Origin: an uncultured Oscillospiraceae bacterium
Lineage (GTDB): Bacteria > Bacillota > Clostridia > Oscillospirales > Oscillospiraceae
Assembly (NCBI GenBank): GCA_910589085.1
Contig: CAJUSG010000001.1
Span: 132,470-196,469, forward strand
Direction: 5' to 3'
Length of the DNA stretch: 64,000 nt
Below, in pieces: positions 28,050 to 35,484 of the stretch. A program made the translations under genes and the position numbers. Position 1 is the stretch's first letter. Every line of letters starts with the position of its first letter. Below the pieces are notes generated by a model, which was not told the origin of the DNA, did no database searches, and saw only the letters and a list, made by a program, of their open reading frames with translations.

Positions 28050-28078
28050 TTGACACAGACCGGGCAAGATGTTAATAT
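28050..28078 (+). promoter_or_regulatory. Promoter of the cysteine T-box operon
   Basis: TTGACA (28050-28055), 17-base spacer and TAATAT (28073-28078) lie just upstream of the T-box leader. Confidence 0.75.
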
Positions 28079-28085
28079 ACTGTAT

Positions 28086-28310
28086 TATCAGCGCAAAGAA
28101 CGGAAAAGTAATGTCTCATTCTGCGGACAGAGAGGGCTCCTCACCGGCTGAAAGGGGGTCTGCGCCGGAGGGATGTGAAGTGCGTCCGGGAGCGCGGCGG
28201 GTAATTCCGTCCGGCCTGGCCCCGATAGCGGCCAAACGAGTTAAAATGAGAGTGGAACCGCGAGCAATCGCCTCTTATGCCCACACGGGCGTAGGAGGTT
28301 TTTCATTTTC
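28086..28310 (+). promoter_or_regulatory. Cysteine-specific T-box leader with terminator
   Basis: The T-box sequence AGTGGAACCGCG is at 28251-28262, inside the longer GAGAGTGGAACCGCG block. Stem I contains AGAGAGGG, GGCTGAAAG and GTGAAG followed by TGC (28181-28183) and GGGAGC. The position after GAAG is where specifier codons lie, and TGC is a cysteine codon. The competing terminator is CCTCTTATGCCC/GGGCGTAGGAGG (28271-28298) followed by TTTTT. Downstream genes cysE and cysS fit cysteine control. In this RNA class, uncharged tRNA-Cys would stabilise the antiterminator. Confidence 0.88.
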
Positions 28311-28342
28311 CCCGCAGGAGGGAGCCAAGGAGGTAATGCCCA

Positions 28343-28999
28343 TTGTTTAAAACCCTGAATGAAACACTGGAGGCCTACCAGCGCCGGGACCCGGCGGCCC
28401 GGTCCAAGCTGGAGATTCTTCTGCTCTACCAGGGGGTCCATGCCACCCTGTATCACCGGCTGGCCCACTGGCTATACTGTCACAGATGGAAATTCCTGGC
28501 CCGATGGGTCTCCCAGTGGTCCCGGTTCTGGACGGGAATCGAGATCCACCCCGGAGCCAAAATCGGCCGCCGGTTCGTCATCGACCACGGCATGGGCATC
28601 GTCATCGGAGAGACCGCCGAGGTGGGGGATGATGTGCTCATCTACCACGGGGTCACCTTGGGGGGCACCGGCAAGGACCAGGGCAAGCGCCACCCCACCA
28701 TCGGCAACAACGTGCTCATCTCCTGCGGGGCCAAGGTGCTGGGCCCCTTCAAGGTGGGAGACAACGCCCGCATCGCCGCCAACGCCGTGGTTCTCTCCGA
28801 GGTCCCGGAGGACGCCACCGCCGTGGGCATCCCCGCCCAGATTGTCCGAATCGCCGGCCGCTCCACCCACTACGCCGACGACGTGGATCAGACCAGCGTC
28901 AACAACCCCACTCTGGAGAAGCTGTCCGCCATCTCCGCCCGGCTGGAGCTGGTAGAGAAGCTGCTGGATGATAAATATTTGGAGGCGAAGCACAAATGA
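28343..28999 (+). CDS. cysE: Serine O-acetyltransferase
   Basis: The protein (218 residues) has a left-handed beta-helix built of hexapeptide repeats (GIEIHPGAKIGRRFVIDHG, GIVIGETAEVGDDVLIYHGV). It also has the SAT motif TLGGTGKDQGKRHPTIGNN. It acetylates serine with acetyl-CoA to make the cysteine precursor. The length fits the short EpsC/CysE form. The start is TTG at 28343 with AGGAGG 9 bases upstream. It is the first gene behind the Cys T-box leader, so its transcription should rise when tRNA-Cys is uncharged. Confidence 0.93.
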   Translation: MFKTLNETLEAYQRRDPAARSKLEILLLYQGVHATLYHRLAHWLYCHRWKFLARWVSQWSRFWTGIEIHPGAKIGRRFVIDHGMGIVIGETAEVGDDVLIYHGVTLGGTGKDQGKRHPTIGNNVLISCGAKVLGPFKVGDNARIAANAVVLSEVPEDATAVGIPAQIVRIAGRSTHYADDVDQTSVNNPTLEKLSAISARLELVEKLLDDKYLEAKHK

Positions 29000-29655
29000 A
29001 GCTGCAAGAAATCGTCCGCGACCTCTACGGCGTGGACCAGCCCCAGGGCTGCACCGACGAAGAGATTGACAGCGTAAGGAAAATTTTCGGTGCTATTCCT
29101 GCGGCAGTGGAGGATTTCTGGCGCACCTTCGGCCGCACCAAGGAGCTCACCCGGACGGATGATACGTGGTTTTTTCCGGAGGATTTCCAGCGGTGGGACC
29201 ATCTGGCGCAGTCAGGCATCCTGCCTCTGCTGGATGAAAATCAATATGTCTGTGCAGCGGCCATCCTGCAAAAGGACCTGTCTCTCCCCGACCCGCCGGT
29301 GTACACCCGGATGGCGGCGGACGAGGGCCCTTGGGTACTCTCCGCCTCCACCGTCAGCGAATTTCTGGAGGCAGCCCTGACCTATGAGGCCATCTGGCAG
29401 CTGAAATATTCCGCAGAGGAGTACTATTGGCTGACGGACGAAGAATTGGCAACAGTCCAAGCGAAGCTGACGAAACGACCTGCGGTCCTGAAAAACTGGA
29501 TGGAGATGGAGGTCACCTTTTACAGTAACCGCCCGGACAATCTGGTTGTTATTATGGATGTGGGCGACCAGTATCAAGCCCTCTACGGCGGGGCCACCCA
29601 GGAGAGCTACGCCGCCCTGCTTGAGGTCATGGAGGGCCTTGGGGAGCCGATTTGA
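28996..29655 (+). CDS. SUKH/SMI1-KNR4-like protein of unknown role
   Basis: The 219-residue protein overlaps the cysE stop (ATGA), so it is translationally coupled to it. It has patterns of the SUKH fold: IFGAIPAAVEDFWRTFGR (IPxxxxxFW), LPLLDENQYVCAAAI, DPPVYTRMA and LSASTVSEFLEAALTYEA. Members of this superfamily are mostly immunity or regulatory binding proteins. It has no cysteine-metabolism motif and lies between cysE and cysS. Confidence in the family is moderate. Confidence 0.65.
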   Translation: MKLQEIVRDLYGVDQPQGCTDEEIDSVRKIFGAIPAAVEDFWRTFGRTKELTRTDDTWFFPEDFQRWDHLAQSGILPLLDENQYVCAAAILQKDLSLPDPPVYTRMAADEGPWVLSASTVSEFLEAALTYEAIWQLKYSAEEYYWLTDEELATVQAKLTKRPAVLKNWMEMEVTFYSNRPDNLVVIMDVGDQYQALYGGATQESYAALLEVMEGLGEPI

Positions 29656-29676
29656 CCCCCGTCCCCCGCAGGGGGG

Positions 29677-29815
29677 AAGCCTCCCTTCGCAAAGGGAGGT
29701 GGCATTTGCGAAGCAAATGACGGAGGGTTTTCCCCAATCGAAATGCATCTGTCTCTGTGGAGAAAACCCCCAGTCAGCCTTCGGCTGACAGCCCCCTTTA
29801 CGAAGGGGGCCTTTG
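29677..29815. repeat. Dispersed 140-bp repeat, copy 2 (inside the cys transcript)
   Basis: Same order of blocks as copy 1: AAGCCTCCCTTCGC, CATTTGCGAAGCAAATG, GGAGGGTTTTCC, and GCCCCCTTTACGAAGGGGGC. It sits between the SUKH-like gene and cysS, so it is transcribed and can fold into several hairpins. Confidence 0.75.
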
Positions 29816-29847
29816 TAAGAAAACTACAACATGGAGGATGAAAGAAA

Positions 29848-31293
29848 ATGCAGCTCTACAATTCCGCAACCCACAAAAAAGAAGAATTTACCACCCACAC
29901 CCCCGGCCACGTGGAGATGTACACCTGCGGCCCCACGGTGTACCACTTCGCCCACATTGGCAACCTGCGGTCCTACATCATGGAGGACGTGCTGGAGAAA
30001 TTCCTGCGCTATGACGGTTACGACGTAAACCGGGTGATGAACATCACCGATGTGGGCCACCTCAGCTCCGACGCCGACACCGGCGAGGACAAGATGGTCA
30101 AGGGGGCCAAGCGGGAGCACAAGACGGTGATGGAGATCGCCCAGTACTACACCGACGCCTTTTTCGACGACTGCCGCAAGCTGAACATCAAAATCCCCGA
30201 CGTAGTCCAGCCCGCCACCGGGCTCATCGACGAATTCATCAGGCTGGTGGAGGGCCTGCTGGACAAGGGCTATGCCTACGTGGCCGGGGGCAATGTGTAC
30301 TTTGACACCTCCAGGCTGGAGCGGTACTATATCTTTAACGCCCACGACGAGGAGGACCTGGCGGTAGGCGTCCGGGAGGGCGTGGAAGAGGACGAGAACA
30401 AGCGGAACAAGAACGACTTTGTCCTCTGGTTCACCAAGAGCAAATTTGAGGACCAGGCCCTGAAGTGGGACTCCCCCTGGGGTGTAGGTTACCCCGGTTG
30501 GCATATTGAGTGCTCCGGCATCTCCCTCAAATACAACGGCGAGTACCTGGACCTGCACTGCGGCGGGGTAGACAACGCCTTTCCTCACCACACCAACGAG
30601 ATCGCCCAGTCCGAAGCCTATATCGGCCATCCCTGGTGCCGGCAGTGGTTCCACGTCCACCACTTGAATACAAACAGCGGAAAAATGTCCAAATCCAAGG
30701 GGGAATTTTTAACCGTCTCCCTGCTTGAGGAGAAGGGCTACGACCCTCTTGTCTACCGCTTCTTCTGCCTCCAGAGCCACTACCGGAAGGGCCTGGTCTT
30801 TTCCTGGGAAAACCTGGACAACGCCGCCGGGGCGTTCCAGAAGCTGATCGCCAAAATCGCCGCCCTGGACCCCGCCGACGGCCCGGTGGACGAGGCGGTC
30901 CTGTCGGAGTACAGGGAAAAATTCCGCGCCCAGGTGGGCAACGACCTGAACACCGCCCTGGGTGTCACCGCCCTGTACGATGCCCTCAAGGCCAAGACAA
31001 ACGGAGCCACCCGGCTGGCCATCCTGGACAGCTTCGACCAAGTGCTGTCCCTGTCCCTGCTGGACAAGGCGGCCCAGGTGCGTGAGGAGCAAAAAAAGCA
31101 AAAATCCAGCTCCCAGGGCGGCTACACCGTCACCGGTGAGGGCGACCCCGCCGTAGACGCCCAGGTCATGGCCCGGTACGAGGCCAAAAAGGCCAAAAAC
31201 TTCGCCGAGGCCGACCGAATCCGGGACGAGCTCAAGCAGCAGGGCATCGAGGTTACCGACGTACCTGGCGGAGCAATCTGGAAAAAGCTATAA
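29848..31293 (+). CDS. cysS: Cysteinyl-tRNA synthetase
   Basis: The 481-residue protein is a class I synthetase. It has MYTCGPTVYHFAHIGN (zinc cysteine and HIGH-type motif), GWHIECSGISLKY with zinc ligands, and MSKSKGEFLTVSLL (KMSKS). It charges tRNA-Cys. RBS GGAGGATGAAAGAAA lies before the ATG at 29848. As the last gene of the T-box operon it responds to its own tRNA substrate level. A strong terminator follows. Confidence 0.96.
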   Translation: MQLYNSATHKKEEFTTHTPGHVEMYTCGPTVYHFAHIGNLRSYIMEDVLEKFLRYDGYDVNRVMNITDVGHLSSDADTGEDKMVKGAKREHKTVMEIAQYYTDAFFDDCRKLNIKIPDVVQPATGLIDEFIRLVEGLLDKGYAYVAGGNVYFDTSRLERYYIFNAHDEEDLAVGVREGVEEDENKRNKNDFVLWFTKSKFEDQALKWDSPWGVGYPGWHIECSGISLKYNGEYLDLHCGGVDNAFPHHTNEIAQSEAYIGHPWCRQWFHVHHLNTNSGKMSKSKGEFLTVSLLEEKGYDPLVYRFFCLQSHYRKGLVFSWENLDNAAGAFQKLIAKIAALDPADGPVDEAVLSEYREKFRAQVGNDLNTALGVTALYDALKAKTNGATRLAILDSFDQVLSLSLLDKAAQVREEQKKQKSSSQGGYTVTGEGDPAVDAQVMARYEAKKAKNFAEADRIRDELKQQGIEVTDVPGGAIWKKL

Positions 31294-31329
31294 AAAAAGT
31301 GAGACCTCGGAGGCGAGGTCTCACTTTTT
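31294..31329. terminator. Bidirectional terminator of cysS and the ABC-F gene
   Basis: AAAAAGTGAGACCTC pairs with GAGGTCTCACTTTTT around a 6-base loop; T runs occur on both strands between convergent genes. Confidence 0.9.
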
Positions 31330-31340
31330 CTGTCCGCACC

Positions 31341-32837
31341 TCAGTGCGAAGCGGACATACACACCACTTGGGTGGCAATTTTCTCCCGAAACACCCGGTC
31401 GTGCTCCACAAAAAGCAGGGTGGGCCGGTACTGCAAAAGCAGCTCCTCGATCTGCATACGGGAGAACAGGTCGATATAGTTCAGCGGCTCATCCCAGACA
31501 TACAGGTGGGCACTCTGGCACAGGCTGGCCGCCAGCAGCACCTTTTTCTGCTGTCCGGCGCTGTACTCCCCCATATCCCGCTCAAAGAGCGCCCGGGAAA
31601 AGCCCAGCTTCCGCAGGATGGTCAAAAATCTGGTCATCTCGATCCCCTGCTCCTCCGCCCAGGCCACGGGGCCGCCCCGCAGGTGGTCCGCCTTCTGGGG
31701 GACATAGGAAATCTCCAGCCCCGAAGCCCGGAGGAGGGTGCCCGTGTGAGGGACCTCCTCCCCCAGCGCCAGCCGCAGCAGGCTGGTCTTGCCCGAGCCG
31801 TTGCCCCCCTCCAGGCACAGCCGGTCCCCCTGGCATACTGTAAAGCTGATTGGCCTGCCAGCCATACCGGGATAGGACACCGCCAGCTCCCGCCCCTCCA
31901 GCAGCCGCTGGCTGAAGTGGGCCAGGGGCGTCAGCTTCAGGCTGTCCGCCCGCTCAATATCCTTGAGCAGGCCGGCCTTCTCCTGAATGGCCCGTTCCGC
32001 CCGACGCTCAATATTCTTCCGCTGCTGCTGGCCCTTCCGGGACTTCTCCCCCAAATAGGGCCGCAGGCCGTGCTTGACGATACCGTCCTGTGATATTCCA
32101 ACCTTGGCACGCTCCACCGCGTCTGCTTTCCGCTTCCGGTCGATGGCCGCCTGTTCCAGCCGGCGGATGTCCCCCTTCAGCTTCTCATTCCGGGCCAGCT
32201 CTCCCCTGTCCCGGTCCTCCTTGTCCCGCAGCCAACTGGAGAAGCTGCCCCGCACCAGCTCCGGTCCGCTGGGGTTCAGGGCCAGGATGTGGTCCACACA
32301 GCCGTCCAGAAAGGCCCGGTCGTGGGACACCAGCAGAAAGCCCCGGTCCAGCCCCCGGAGGTAGTCGGCCACCAGCGCCCGTCCCGGGCCGTCCAAGTGG
32401 TTGGTAGGCTCGTCGACCATGGGGTAGGTCCCCTCGTCCAGAAAGAGGGCGGCCAGCAGGGCTCTGGTCTGTTCCCCGCCGCTGAGGGTGGCGAAGGGGC
32501 GGTCCAGCAGCTCCTCCCCCAGCCCCAGCTTGGACAGCTCCCAGCTCAGCCGCCACTCCTCCTCCGGAGGCACCCCCTCCAGCAGCAGGTCCAGCGTCCG
32601 CCGGGACGGGTCGGCCACCGGCCTGGGCCAGCGCCGGCAGGGCTGACTCAGAGAGACAATCCCCTGCCCCTCCAGCTCCCTGGCCAGCAGACGGAGCAGG
32701 GTGGTCTTGCCCCGGCCATTGCGGCCCACCAGCCCCAGCTTCCAGTTGGTGTCCAGCTGGAGGTCCAGCCCCTCAAAGACGGGGGTGTGGTCCCCGTCGT
32801 AGGTAAAATTCAAATTCTGTATCGTAATCTGCGACAT
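31341..32837 (-). CDS. ABC-F ribosomal protection-type ATPase (Lsa-like)
   Basis: The protein (498 residues) has two ATPase domains and no membrane helix. NBD1 has VGRNGRGKTTLLRLL, TLSGGEQTRALLAA and PMVDEPTNHLDGPG. NBD2 has EGGNGSGKTSLLRL, EYSAGQQKKVLLA and VWDEPLNYIDLFSR. The central linker is basic and long (AAIDRKRKADAVERAK). The opening NLNFTYDGDHTPVFEGLDL resembles the Lsa/Vga group, which displaces lincosamide, pleuromutilin or streptogramin A drugs from the ribosome. The drug spectrum is inference. ATG 32837 follows AGGAGGAAACAAT. An attenuator leader precedes it. Confidence 0.86.
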   Translation of the reverse strand: MSQITIQNLNFTYDGDHTPVFEGLDLQLDTNWKLGLVGRNGRGKTTLLRLLARELEGQGIVSLSQPCRRWPRPVADPSRRTLDLLLEGVPPEEEWRLSWELSKLGLGEELLDRPFATLSGGEQTRALLAALFLDEGTYPMVDEPTNHLDGPGRALVADYLRGLDRGFLLVSHDRAFLDGCVDHILALNPSGPELVRGSFSSWLRDKEDRDRGELARNEKLKGDIRRLEQAAIDRKRKADAVERAKVGISQDGIVKHGLRPYLGEKSRKGQQQRKNIERRAERAIQEKAGLLKDIERADSLKLTPLAHFSQRLLEGRELAVSYPGMAGRPISFTVCQGDRLCLEGGNGSGKTSLLRLALGEEVPHTGTLLRASGLEISYVPQKADHLRGGPVAWAEEQGIEMTRFLTILRKLGFSRALFERDMGEYSAGQQKKVLLAASLCQSAHLYVWDEPLNYIDLFSRMQIEELLLQYRPTLLFVEHDRVFREKIATQVVCMSASH

Positions 32838-32867
32838 ATTGTTTCCTCCTGTCATGTGCGCGAAAAA

Positions 32868-32895
32868 GCCGCAAGAGGGACCTTCCTCTTGCGGC
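32868..32895 (-). terminator. Intrinsic terminator inside the ABC-F leader (attenuator)
   Basis: On the minus strand GCCGCAAGAGG pairs perfectly with CCTCTTGCGGC (6-base loop), followed by TTTTT. It lies 30 bases before the ABC-F start, so most transcripts would stop here unless it is disrupted. Confidence 0.85.
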
Positions 32896-33012
32896 GGCAG
32901 GGGCACAATACGCCCATTGGGAGCCGAAAGGGGAAGACTGCGCGTTTCCTCCTGCAGACCCATGACAGAGCCGGGCTGTTCTCACAGCCCTGTATCCTCT
33001 CCTGTCACGGAA

Positions 33013-33033
33013 TCAGCAAGTGGTTTTGCGCAT
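33013..33033 (-). CDS. Six-codon leader peptide ORF upstream of ABC-F gene
   Basis: The minus strand reads ATG CGC AAA ACC ACT TGC TGA (MRKTTC), preceded by GATGGGAGGCGGGAAG, a good Shine-Dalgarno site. Its stop is about 120 bases before the attenuator. The 3' end (CCACTTGC) could pair with GCAAGAGG of the terminator's 5' arm (7 of 8 positions). Drug-stalled ribosomes here could change folding. This is typical of ABC-F resistance leaders and is inference for this copy. Confidence 0.6.
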   Translation of the reverse strand: MRKTTC

Positions 33034-33064
33034 CTTCCCGCCTCCCATCTGTTTGATTAAAGTG

Positions 33065-33093
33065 AGCATACCACACAATATGCTCTTTGTCAA
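33065..33093 (-). promoter_or_regulatory. Promoter of the ABC-F leader transcript
   Basis: TTGACA (33093-33088) and TATGCT (33070-33065) are 17 bases apart, about 32 bases before the leader ORF. The -35 overlaps the last codons of the antiporter gene. Confidence 0.75.
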
Positions 33094-34268
33094 GCCAGTT
33101 CAGGCCCCTTGGAGATGGCCATCTTCAGCAGCACCGGGGTAAGCAGCGCCGAGGAAATCACGGCCAGAACGATGGCGGGCAGGATAGACGGGTCGATCAT
33201 CCCGGCATTAATCCCCCGCTGGGCCACCATCAGGGCCACCTCGCTCCGGGCCACCATGCCGATGCCCACCACCAGAGACTGGTGGCGGCTCATCCGGCAG
33301 GCCAGACCGCCCATGCCGCAGCCAGCCACCTTGGACAGCACGGCCGCAGCCACCAGAAGCAGCGCGAAGACCAGAATATCCCCATTCATGTCCCGCAGGT
33401 TGGTCTTCATGCCGACGCTGGCAAAAAACACCGGGGTAAACACCATGTAGGAGGTAACGGTAAACTTCTTGGCCACAAACCTCCGCGCCTTGGTCACATT
33501 ACACAAAATCAGGCCGGCGAAGTAGGCGCCGGTGATATCGGCCACCCCGAACCAGGCCTCGGCGCAGTAGGACATCAGCAGGCAGAAGCCCAGGGCCCAC
33601 ACCGCCACCCGGCGGCTGTGCCAGTGCTCCTCGGCGATATAGCTGAACACCCGGCGGACCACCAGTCCCACCACCAGCACAAAGGCGAAGAACAGAACAA
33701 TCCGCACCATCACCATCACGGGGTCGGAATCGCCGGAGCTGAAGGCGCTGAGGACAGACAGCACCACAATCCCGATAATATCGTCAATCAGGGCGGCACT
33801 GAGCAGGGTGGTGCCCGTTTTGCTCTTCAGCTTGCCCATCTCGTTCAGGGTCTCCACCGTAATCGATACAGAGGTGGCGGAAAACACCGAACCCATAAAG
33901 GCGGATCTCAGCAGGTTATAGGCGGTAAACTCTCCCCCGCAGAAGAAGGCAAAATACAGCCCGCCGCACAGCAGCAGCGGGACAAACACCCCCAGCACAG
34001 CGATCACGCTGGCCTGGACGCCGGTCGCCTTCAGCTCCTTCATATCGGTGTCAATCCCGGCGGTAAACATCAGCATAATCACGCCGATCTCCGCCGCCTT
34101 CACCATAAAGTCGGTGCTTTGAAGCACCCCAAAGCCGCTGGGGCCCATGACGATGCCCGCCAGCAGCGCCCCCACCACCTGGGGCAGGTGGACGTGCTCC
34201 GTCAATACGCCGAACACTTTGGTGGACAGCAGAACAACCGCCAGCAGCAGCAAATAAGTATAATCCAT
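33090..34268 (-). CDS. CPA2-family cation:proton antiporter (Kef-type)
   Basis: The protein (about 392 residues) has ten or more hydrophobic segments. It shows the CPA2 landmarks PQVVGALLAGIVMGPSGFG, VIMLMFTAGIDTDMKEL and SAALIDDIIGIVVLSVLS (paired aspartates of the ion site), and MVARSEVALMVAQRG. Family members exchange Na+ or K+ for protons. The ATG at 34268 fits GGAGG spacing; an ATG at 34274 is possible. No C-terminal NAD-binding TrkA domain is present, so it is a channel-only form. Confidence 0.9.
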   Translation of the reverse strand: MDYTYLLLLAVVLLSTKVFGVLTEHVHLPQVVGALLAGIVMGPSGFGVLQSTDFMVKAAEIGVIMLMFTAGIDTDMKELKATGVQASVIAVLGVFVPLLLCGGLYFAFFCGGEFTAYNLLRSAFMGSVFSATSVSITVETLNEMGKLKSKTGTTLLSAALIDDIIGIVVLSVLSAFSSGDSDPVMVMVRIVLFFAFVLVVGLVVRRVFSYIAEEHWHSRRVAVWALGFCLLMSYCAEAWFGVADITGAYFAGLILCNVTKARRFVAKKFTVTSYMVFTPVFFASVGMKTNLRDMNGDILVFALLLVAAAVLSKVAGCGMGGLACRMSRHQSLVVGIGMVARSEVALMVAQRGINAGMIDPSILPAIVLAVISSALLTPVLLKMAISKGPELA

Positions 34269-34440
34269 CAACATTTCCCTCCAATAACAACCGCCCGGAT
34301 TTCCGGGCGTCCCTGTATTATAGCATCCAGCTTTGGGAAGTCAATGGACAAAACAGCGGGAAACTCGATGAATTTCCCACTGTTTTTTGGATCAAATGTG
34401 AATCTTTTTTCGCAGGACATGTCCCGCTCCGCCCCGGGGG

Positions 34441-35475
34441 TCACATCCCCTCCAGCGCCCTCTGATAGACCTCCAGATCCGCCGCCCATACCGGGTCGCC
34501 GGAGTCTGTTTTCAGGTTGGGCCGGGCCGATTGCAGGATGTGCGCAAAGTAGCGGCTGAACTTCCCCGCCCCCAGGGCGTCCATGTGGTGGGCGTCGAAG
34601 AACATGGACTCGTCCAGGCCGATGTCAGCGTAGTCCACATTAAAGTCGTGAAAGGGCACATTGTACCGCCGGGCGGTCTCCTCCACCGTGTTCAGCAGGG
34701 CCTTCTCCTCCAGCTCCAGATTGGAAGGGCTCTTTATCAGCCACAGCTCGATCCCCTCCTCCTGACACAGCTTGATAATCTCCTCCAGCCAGTACTGGTT
34801 CTTCTCCAGCAGGGGGACGGCCTGGGTCACCGTCTCGCTGGCGGGCCGGGGCTGGAGCGGCTCCTGGGGCTCCAGCATCACAAACCCCTTGTAGGGGTCC
34901 CGGGCTTCGTCCCGGCGAAAGGTAAAGTCCTCCCTGTGCAGGTCGTTCCAGCGGCTGTGGTACATCATAAAGTTGAACAGCAGGCCGAAGCGCTCCTCCA
35001 ACTCCGGGGCGGACTGAACCGCCAGCTCGACCTTGTTCCAGGACAGGGGCAGGTCGTCCATGTAGGGATAGGTAACCGCCTTGTCGTCGCCCTCCTCCAT
35101 GTAGTACTCCTTGTCTCCCAAGGCCATCCGGCACTCCAGAACAATGAGGGCCGGCGACTGCGTCTTGAGGGCCTCCTTAATATAGGTATAGGTGGCCCAG
35201 AGGGGCTGCTGCTGGGTGGAAAAAACATAGCTTTTAATGCCCGTCTCCTCCCAGATTACCAGGGGGCTGAAGGCGGCGTAGGCGTGGCTGGGCCCGAAGA
35301 ACATCACCTCAAACTGGTCCTCCTCCTCGTTGTAGAAGCCGGCCACCTTGTTGGTCATATCCCAGGTCCCGGACAGGGACTTTCGTGCCATCACCCGCTG
35401 CACAGGGACCAGAATCAGGGCCAGCAGAAGCAGAAAGACAACTGTCTTGCAGAAAAATTTCAGTTTATCTCCCAT
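34441..35475 (-). CDS. SGNH-like accessory protein to MBOAT (AlgX/DltD-like)
   Basis: The 344-residue protein has one N-terminal membrane anchor (TVVFLLLLALILVPVQRVMA) and an extracytoplasmic domain. VMFFGPSHAYAAFSP carries an active-site serine region. DAHHMDALGAGKFSRYFAH is the catalytic Asp-His end typical of SGNH partners of MBOAT acyltransferases. It lies 9 bases downstream of the MBOAT gene, so the two probably acylate a surface polymer together. Confidence 0.82.
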   Translation of the reverse strand: MGDKLKFFCKTVVFLLLLALILVPVQRVMARKSLSGTWDMTNKVAGFYNEEEDQFEVMFFGPSHAYAAFSPLVIWEETGIKSYVFSTQQQPLWATYTYIKEALKTQSPALIVLECRMALGDKEYYMEEGDDKAVTYPYMDDLPLSWNKVELAVQSAPELEERFGLLFNFMMYHSRWNDLHREDFTFRRDEARDPYKGFVMLEPQEPLQPRPASETVTQAVPLLEKNQYWLEEIIKLCQEEGIELWLIKSPSNLELEEKALLNTVEETARRYNVPFHDFNVDYADIGLDESMFFDAHHMDALGAGKFSRYFAHILQSARPNLKTDSGDPVWAADLEVYQRALEGM

Positions 35476-35484
35476 GATGTTACC

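Noticed and set aside
32838..32963. N-terminal extension of the ABC-F protein from ATG 32963
   Set aside because: The extension runs through the attenuator hairpin, has no Shine-Dalgarno before it, and the ABC-F family starts at MSQITIQN with a good RBS.
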